DNA from: CAYJFD01 sp964369605
GTDB taxonomy: Bacteria > Bacteroidota > Bacteroidia > Bacteroidales > UBA932
Direction of reading: 5' to 3'
DNA length: 64,000 bases
NCBI GenBank assembly: GCA_964369605.1
Contig: CAYJFD010000001.1
Location: 183,137 to 247,136 of the forward strand
Below are positions 59,645 to 64,000 of the stretch, one piece after another. Under the pieces are notes generated by a model, which was not told the DNA's origin, searched no databases, and was given only the letters and a program-made list of their open reading frames with translations. The first letter of the stretch is position 1. Each line of letters begins with the position of its first letter. The translations under genes and the position numbers were made by a program.

Positions 59645-59769
59645 TTCTTCTTTCATCCAGACTATAACTGTCGGTGCCGTAGTTTCAACGGCTCAGCTCT
59701 TTGTCTGCCTCTCAGACTCAAAGCTCGCGGACTTTACCGCCGGTAGGGATTCGCACCCTGCCCTGAAGA
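59645..59769 (-). ncRNA. FMN riboswitch (RFN element)
   Basis: Read on the minus strand it shows the RFN consensus blocks in order: CTTCAGGGCAGGGTG, then AATCCCTACCGGCGGTAAAG, TCCGCGAGC, a variable hairpin, a GCCGTTGAAACTACGGC arm, ACCGACAGTTATAGTC, and TGGATGAAAGAAGAAG closing the P1 stem. The class binds FMN and normally represses riboflavin synthesis or transport genes. Here it precedes a TonB-dependent receptor. Confidence 0.96.
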
Positions 59770-59774
59770 TGCCG

Positions 59775-59805
59775 CAAAGATATGTAATAAAAGATAAGTT
59801 CCAAA
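59775..59805 (-). promoter_or_regulatory. Promoter of FMN riboswitch / receptor transcript
   Basis: On the minus strand, TTTG (59805-59802), 19 nt, then TATCTTTG (59782-59775). Transcription would begin near 59770, right at the aptamer's 5' edge. Confidence 0.8.
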
Positions 59806-59835
59806 TATTTATTTCCCACACTAATTTAAATGCTC

Positions 59836-59843
59836 TATATTTG
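59836..59843 (+). promoter_or_regulatory. -7 element of aroC; possibly leaderless mRNA
   Basis: TATATTTG ends only 4 nt before the aroC ATG at 59848. The N-terminus MNSFGNKFRLSIFGESHG fits the family, so a later start is not plausible and the leader must be very short or absent. Confidence 0.5.
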
Positions 59844-59847
59844 CTAA

Positions 59848-60840
59848 ATGAATTCATTTGGCAATAAATTTAGACTCAGTATTTTTGGTGAGTCACACGG
59901 TCCAGCTATCGGAATCGTGATAGATGGTGTCCCAGCAGGCATACCATTAGATGAAAAAGACTTTATAGAGGATATTCTTAGAAGAAAGCCAGGGAAGAAA
60001 GGGACGACTACAAGAGAAGAAAAAGATACTCCTCGTTTCCTTTCGGGCGTTTTTAATGGCTATACTACTGGAAGTCCCCTTACTATGACTTTCGAAAATG
60101 AGAACGTGGATTCCTCTGCTTACGACGATAGTGGTATTCAGCCTCGTCCTGGCCATGCTGATCTTGTAAATAGTATAAAGTTCGAGGACTACAACGATTA
60201 CAGAGGGGGAGGGCATAGCTCTGGGCGTCTGACATTGCCACTTGTGGCTGCAGCACGAGTAGCTAAAAGCATTCTTTATCAGGGCTGCGAGCACCTAGAA
60301 GAGGAAGATTTAATATCGGTCAGGGCATATTTGACTCCTGAGAGTGAGGCTTTTGTGAAAGAGCATCTTGACGATGCAATATCAAAAGGTGATTCACTCG
60401 GAGCTGTAATAGAGTGCCGCGTAAGGGGTCTTGATGCGGGAATAGGAGAGCCGTTCTTTGAATCACTAGAGTCGCAAATAGCTCAACTAGCTTTTTCGAT
60501 ACCAGGGGTGAGAGGTGTAGAGTTTGGAGATGGATTTGCATCTTCTTATATGAGAGGCTCTCAGCATAATGATCCGATTATAGATGCCACAGGAAAAACT
60601 AGTAAAAATGGAGCAGGTGGAATAAATGGTGGATTATCAAATGGAAATGATATCGTTTTTCGAGTAGCTTTTAAGCCAACAAGTTCTATAATGGCGGAGC
60701 AAAAAACATATAATTTTTCTACAGGGGAAAGTGATGAATTGTCGACGCAGGGGAGACATGATGCCTGTTTTGCACTACGTTGTCCCGTAATAGTTGAAGC
60801 GATAGTTTACATCGTATTGGCTCAATATTTTGTAGATTAA
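59848..60840 (+). CDS. aroC: Chorismate synthase, 330 aa
   Basis: Last shikimate-pathway step: converts EPSP to chorismate using reduced FMN. Motifs: FGNKFRLSIFGESHGPAIGI, RRKPGKKGTTTREEKDTPRF, RPGHADLVNSIKF, YRGGGHSSGRLTLPLVAAAR, AGGINGGLSNGNDIVFRVAF with KPTSS after it, and GRHDACFALRCPVIVEA. The protein is some 20-30 residues shorter at the C-terminus than many homologues but has all signature regions. It diverges from the FMN riboswitch promoter. The rplM promoter's -33 box lies inside its last codons. Confidence 0.96.
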   Translation: MNSFGNKFRLSIFGESHGPAIGIVIDGVPAGIPLDEKDFIEDILRRKPGKKGTTTREEKDTPRFLSGVFNGYTTGSPLTMTFENENVDSSAYDDSGIQPRPGHADLVNSIKFEDYNDYRGGGHSSGRLTLPLVAAARVAKSILYQGCEHLEEEDLISVRAYLTPESEAFVKEHLDDAISKGDSLGAVIECRVRGLDAGIGEPFFESLESQIAQLAFSIPGVRGVEFGDGFASSYMRGSQHNDPIIDATGKTSKNGAGGINGGLSNGNDIVFRVAFKPTSSIMAEQKTYNFSTGESDELSTQGRHDACFALRCPVIVEAIVYIVLAQYFVD

Positions 60841-60859
60841 GAAAATATGCTTACCTTTG
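60829..60859 (+). promoter_or_regulatory. Promoter of rplM-rpsI operon
   Basis: TTTG (60829-60832), 19 nt, TACCTTTG (60852-60859). Full consensus, the same type as at rpsP. Confidence 0.8.
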
Positions 60860-60862
60860 TCG

Positions 60863-60880
60863 CCCCTAATTTTATAGGGA
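60863..60880 (+). promoter_or_regulatory. Leader hairpin before rplM
   Basis: CCCTA / TAGGG with a 6-nt loop, at the very start of the predicted transcript, 41 nt before the GTG start. It is a candidate ribosomal-protein leader for autoregulation by L13. Confidence 0.45.
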
Positions 60881-60920
60881 ACGCAACAAAATTTAATGTA
60901 TTAACTTAAAAATCAAGAAA

Positions 60921-61376
60921 GTGGACACACAAAGTTACAAAACAGTGTCGGCTAACCCAAACACTGTAACAAAGGAATGGGTATTGGTAGATGCCACAAA
61001 TCTTGTACTTGGTAGACTAGCTTCAGAAGTTGCTATGATTCTACGTGGGAAGCGTAAGCCTTATTACACTCCTCACGTTGATTGTGGTGATAATGTAGTT
61101 ATCGTCAATGCTGAGAAAATCCGTTTAACCGGAAACAAGATGGACAAGAAAGTTTACGTACGTCATACTGGATATCCAGGTGGACAACGTTTTTCTACAC
61201 CAAAAGAGGTTTTAGCAAAAAAACCTACAGCCGTAATCGAGGAAGCCGTAAGAGGAATGCTTCCAAAGAACAGACTTGGTTCAGCTCTATTTACTAACCT
61301 ACACGTATATGCAGGTTCAGAGCACCCACACCAAGCACAGTCACCAAAATCTATTAATTTATTAAACGTAAAGTAA
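60921..61376 (+). CDS. rplM: 50S ribosomal protein L13, 151 aa, GTG start
   Basis: Sequence MDTQSYKTVSANPNTVTKEW, then VLVDATNLVLGRLASEVA, LRGKRKPYYTPHVDCGDNVV, and the terminal block VRGMLPKNRLGSALFTNLHV with YAGSEHPHQAQ. The initiation codon is GTG at 60921, which gives the N-terminus typical of Bacteroidota L13. It is followed by rpsI after 7 nt, the universal order. Confidence 0.97.
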   Translation: MDTQSYKTVSANPNTVTKEWVLVDATNLVLGRLASEVAMILRGKRKPYYTPHVDCGDNVVIVNAEKIRLTGNKMDKKVYVRHTGYPGGQRFSTPKEVLAKKPTAVIEEAVRGMLPKNRLGSALFTNLHVYAGSEHPHQAQSPKSINLLNVK

Positions 61377-61383
61377 ACAGAGC

Positions 61384-61776
61384 ATGGAATTAATCAACGC
61401 CCTTGGAAGACGTAAATCAGCAGTTGCTCGCGTTTATGTAAACAAAACAGGAAAAGGAAATATCGTTATTAACGGTCGTCCTCTAGATGAATATTTCAAA
61501 GAGGATTCACTTCGTTTTATAGCTAGACAGCCTTTAACAGTTACTGGAACTCTTTCTAACTTCGACATTAAGGTAAACCTTACAGGTGGTGGTTTTAAAG
61601 GACAAGCTGAGGCTCTTCGCCTTGGTATCTCTCGTGCTCTATGTGAAATAGATGCAGAGACTTATCGTTCAGTACTTAAGTCAAATGGTTTCTTAACTCG
61701 CGATGCTCGTGAGGTGGAAAGAAAGAAACCAGGTCGTCCTGGTGCACGTAAGCGCTTCCAATTCAGTAAACGTTAA
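61384..61776 (+). CDS. rpsI: 30S ribosomal protein S9, 130 aa
   Basis: Starts MELINALGRRKSAVARVYVN and ends with the universal ARKRFQFSKR, whose C-terminal Arg reaches the decoding site. GGGFKGQAEALRLGISRAL and DAREVERKKPGRPGA are conserved blocks. It is co-transcribed with rplM. Confidence 0.98.
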   Translation: MELINALGRRKSAVARVYVNKTGKGNIVINGRPLDEYFKEDSLRFIARQPLTVTGTLSNFDIKVNLTGGGFKGQAEALRLGISRALCEIDAETYRSVLKSNGFLTRDAREVERKKPGRPGARKRFQFSKR

Positions 61777-61822
61777 TATCGTTCGACTGATTTACAATTT
61801 ATTGCACAACTTATATTAAGTA

Positions 61823-61846
61823 GTAGGATCCTCCTTGTGAGGCTAC
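61823..61846 (+). promoter_or_regulatory. Hairpin in rpsI-rpsB intergenic region
   Basis: GTAG-(GAT)-CCTC / GAGG-CTAC with a CTTGT loop and a 3-nt bulge. It lies in the 184-nt gap upstream of rpsB. It may be part of an S2 leader, or a processing site between the two ribosomal gene pairs. There is no T-run, so it does not look like a terminator. Confidence 0.4.
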
Positions 61847-61867
61847 CTAGTATTTATTAAGTTGCGG

Positions 61868-61875
61868 TAAATTTG
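61868..61875 (+). promoter_or_regulatory. Possible -7 element of rpsB-tsf
   Basis: TAAATTTG, 85 nt upstream of the rpsB ATG, without an evident -33 TTTG. The following leader contains a GGAG/CTCC pairing (61876-61911) that could be a structured S2 leader. Confidence 0.35.
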
Positions 61876-61960
61876 GGAGATCGGCAAGAAAAGTCGCTAC
61901 TCCGAAATTAAAAAAGAGAATTCTCATTAAGGAGAAACAAAACAAATTAAAATTAGAAAA

Positions 61961-62779
61961 ATGTCAAGAACAAATTTCCAAGATTTATTAGATGCAGGTG
62001 TACACTTTGGACACTTGAAGAGAAAATGGAATCCAAAGATGGCACCATATATCTTCATGGAGAAGAATGGTATCCATATCATTGACCTGCATAAAACAGT
62101 TGTAAAAATAGATGAGGCTGCAAATGTAATGAAGCAATTCGCGCGCACAGGCCGTAGAATTCTATTTGTAGCTACAAAAAAACAGGCAAAAGACATCGTT
62201 GCAGAATATGCAAAGAGCGTAGAGATGCCTTATGTTATCGAAAGATGGCCAGGTGGAATGTTAACAAACTTCCCTACTATTCGTAAGGCTATCAAGAAAA
62301 TGAATGTTATCGACAAGATGATTGCTGATGGTACATTCTTAACACTAGCAAAGCGTGAGCGTCTTCAAGTAACTCGTCAAAGAGCTAAACTAGAGAAAAA
62401 CCTTGGTTCTATAGCAGACCTTAACCGTCTTCCTGCTGCACTATTCGTGATAGATGTTCAAAAAGAAATGAACGCAGTGAAAGAGGCTAATCGTCTAAAT
62501 ATACCGGTAATCGCGATGGTTGATACTTGTTGCGATCCTACACCAATTGATTACGTGATTCCCGCAAATGATGATGCAGCTAAATCAATAGCTCTAGTAA
62601 TGGAGACTGTTTGTGGCGCTATCAAGGAAGGTCTTGAAGATAAGAGAATTGAGAACGAGAAGAAGGCTGAGCTAGATGCAATGAATAAGAAAAATGACAA
62701 TGCTGCAGGAAAAAAGGTTCGCCCTCGCAAATCAGCTCCTAAGACTGAAGAGGAAGCAGCACCTGCAACTGAAGCTTAA
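61961..62779 (+). CDS. rpsB: 30S ribosomal protein S2, 272 aa
   Basis: Conserved MSRTNFQDLLDAGVHFGHLK, RKWNPKMAPYIFMEKNGIHI, FVATKKQAKDIV, ERWPGGMLTNFPTIRKAIKK and VIDVQKEMNAVKEANRLNIP, followed by MVDTCCDPTPIDYVIPANDD. A charged, Ala/Glu/Pro-rich tail ends the protein. It is followed by tsf after 28 nt, the standard pair. Confidence 0.98.
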   Translation: MSRTNFQDLLDAGVHFGHLKRKWNPKMAPYIFMEKNGIHIIDLHKTVVKIDEAANVMKQFARTGRRILFVATKKQAKDIVAEYAKSVEMPYVIERWPGGMLTNFPTIRKAIKKMNVIDKMIADGTFLTLAKRERLQVTRQRAKLEKNLGSIADLNRLPAALFVIDVQKEMNAVKEANRLNIPVIAMVDTCCDPTPIDYVIPANDDAAKSIALVMETVCGAIKEGLEDKRIENEKKAELDAMNKKNDNAAGKKVRPRKSAPKTEEEAAPATEA

Positions 62780-62807
62780 TTATTAACTCCTATTAAAATT
62801 TATTACA

Positions 62808-63800
62808 ATGGAAATTAAAGCAGCAGATGTAGCGAAACTTCGCAAAATGACTGGAGCAGGTATGATGGACTGTAAGCAAGCCTTAAAGGATGCTGAAGGT
62901 GATTTCGACAAAGCTCAAGCTATAATTAGAGAAAAAGGTAAGTTAGTAGCAGCTAAAAGAGCTGACCGCGAAACTACTGAAGGAGCTGTAGTGGCTAAAT
63001 TAAACTCTGACAATACTAAGGCTATCCTTGTATGTTTAGGTTGTGAAACAGACTTCGTTTCTAAGAATGCAGAATTCCAAACATTAGCTAACAGCATCGC
63101 TGAAGTAGCTATGAGCGAATTTCCTGCTTCAAAAGAGGCTCTTATGGAAGTTTCATTAGATGGTCAAACTTTAGAGGCAGCGATTACTCAGCAAACTGGT
63201 AAGAGTGGAGAGAAGCACGTGGTAGCATGTTACGAGAAAATCGAAGCAGCTTACATCGCAGCGTATGTTCACATGACTGGTAAAATCGGTACTATCGTAG
63301 GCTTCAATAAGGGTATTAACCCTGAAGTAGCTAAAGAGATAGCTATGCAGATTACTGCTATGAGTCCAGTATCTATCAGTAAGGAAGATTGTCCAAAAGA
63401 AGTTATCGAAAAGGAATTAGAGATAGCTATCGCTAAGACAAAAGAGGAGCAAGTACAAAAGGCAGTTGAAGGAGCTCTTAAGAAAGCAGGCTTCAACCTT
63501 TATATCGCTGAAAACGAAGAGCACCTTAACGAAGGTATTATGAAAGGTAATATCACAGAGGCACAAGCTCAAGAAATCAGAGATATCAAAGCTAATGTTT
63601 CAGCTGAGAAAGCAGCTAACCTTCCTGAGCAGATGGTACAACAAATCGCTCAAGGTCGTCTAGCTAAATTCTTCAAAGAAAGCACATTAGAAGAGCAAAC
63701 TTTTGTTAAAGATGGTAAGATATCTGTAGCTGAATACTTAAAATCAGTAGATTCTGAAGTTAAAGTAACAGCTTTCCACAGATTCTCATTAAACGACTAA
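62808..63800 (+). CDS. tsf: Elongation factor Ts, 330 aa
   Basis: Guanine nucleotide exchange factor for EF-Tu. N-terminal UBA-like module KLRKMTGAGMMDCKQALKDA, then AAKRADRETTEGAVVA and CLGCETDFVSKNAEFQTLAN (the TDFV Asp-Phe that contacts EF-Tu). The C-terminal part has two core repeats. Length is in the longer Bacteroidota range. It ends the rplM-rpsI-rpsB-tsf run at a strong terminator. Confidence 0.98.
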   Translation: MEIKAADVAKLRKMTGAGMMDCKQALKDAEGDFDKAQAIIREKGKLVAAKRADRETTEGAVVAKLNSDNTKAILVCLGCETDFVSKNAEFQTLANSIAEVAMSEFPASKEALMEVSLDGQTLEAAITQQTGKSGEKHVVACYEKIEAAYIAAYVHMTGKIGTIVGFNKGINPEVAKEIAMQITAMSPVSISKEDCPKEVIEKELEIAIAKTKEEQVQKAVEGALKKAGFNLYIAENEEHLNEGIMKGNITEAQAQEIRDIKANVSAEKAANLPEQMVQQIAQGRLAKFFKESTLEEQTFVKDGKISVAEYLKSVDSEVKVTAFHRFSLND

Positions 63801-63856
63801 ATATTTGTTCTGTTCTGTAAAGAGCAAATACAAATAACAAATAAAAAACTTATTTT

Positions 63857-63894
63857 AATCAGCAAGTGGATTAGTCCATTTGCTGATTTTTTTT
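63857..63894 (+). terminator. Terminator after tsf
   Basis: AATCAGCAAGTGGA / TCCATTTGCTGATT, 14 bp with one G-U pair, tetraloop TTAG, followed by a T-run. A strong intrinsic terminator. Confidence 0.9.
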
Positions 63895-63945
63895 ATCCAC
63901 TCTATCACTTCCAGCCACTCTGCCATTCCCACGCACCGTAAAAAA

Positions 63946-64000
63946 CGCCCGTCGGCAAAAAACGCTCTCAGACAGTGAAAACTCCGACGGACCGCTACTT
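63946..64000. repeat. Interspersed palindromic repeat, copy 3 (reaches window edge)
   Basis: Arms CCCGTCGG (63948-63955) and CCGACGG (63984-63990). The inner stem is CGCT / AGTG with one G-U pair. Same length and plan as the copies at 27225 and 27297, nearly 37 kb away. More copies may follow past the edge, as two are clustered at 27.2 kb. Confidence 0.75.

Noticed and set aside
59603..59656. N-terminal extension of the TonB-dependent receptor starting at 59656
   Set aside because: It would begin inside the FMN riboswitch P1 stem and place 18 polar residues before a normal signal peptide.

Overview
The window is a 64 kb piece of a Bacteroidota chromosome, most likely Bacteroidales. The evidence is the promoter type (TTTG, 19-20 nt, then TAnnTTTG, seen intact at several genes), weak or absent Shine-Dalgarno sequences, S16 with a long Ala/Glu tail, fimbrillin-like and BIG2 surface lipoproteins, a DPP5-type S9 peptidase, and a MurA with Asp in place of the fosfomycin-target Cys. 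Genes are dense and mostly housekeeping. Three places stand out as accessory: the left 12.5 kb, the surface-protein block at 29-36.7 kb, and palindromic repeats at 27.2 kb and at the right edge.

Region by region. 1-12454 (minus): one operon of three giant proteins with no signal peptide (1860 aa with a DUF6603-type domain, 1118 aa, and at least 1158 aa running off the left edge). 12.7-16 kb: a DUF2795 protein, a LemA-TPM-TPM operon and a convergent CapA-like protein. 16-28.5 kb: SPOR lipoprotein, gcvT, a degenerate M28/TonB-C fusion, rpsP-rimM, a cyclophilin, a patatin/barrel outer-membrane phospholipase, a flippase, dut, murF, tRNA-Leu(CAA) and an exported choloylglycine-hydrolase-family enzyme. 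28.6-28.9 kb: remnant of a DUF418/YeiB gene. 29-36.7 kb: a PHP-domain lipoprotein and a surface operon (small ORF, BIG2 protein broken by a 100-N assembly gap, 938-aa repeat lipoprotein). This operon diverges from a TPR histidine kinase and NarL-type regulator pair (36.8-39.2 kb) whose promoter carries two identical palindromes. 39.3-48 kb: rubredoxin, lgt, a methyltransferase, pgk, an acyltransferase, DPP5-like peptidase, DUF456 and aminopeptidase P. 48-51.4 kb (minus): lpxK-murA-murB-pepP operon. 51.5-55.3 kb (plus): dusB-aroB-aroDA, with dehydroquinase and EPSP synthase fused. 55.3-59.8 kb (minus): an FMN riboswitch, a TonB-dependent receptor, an ATP-grasp-like protein and an FkbM-like methyltransferase. 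59.8-63.9 kb (plus): aroC, then rplM-rpsI-rpsB-tsf.

How the genes work together: AroB, AroD/AroA and AroC cover four shikimate-pathway steps. MurF, MurA, MurB and LpxK serve envelope precursor synthesis. Lgt lipidates the many lipoproteins seen here. The strongest candidate for an undescribed system is the three-giant-gene operon at the left edge. Its proteins carry motifs I recall from large uncharacterised proteins in several phyla, and no function is known to me. Second is the FMN riboswitch ahead of a TonB-dependent receptor, which suggests riboflavin/FMN uptake across the outer membrane.
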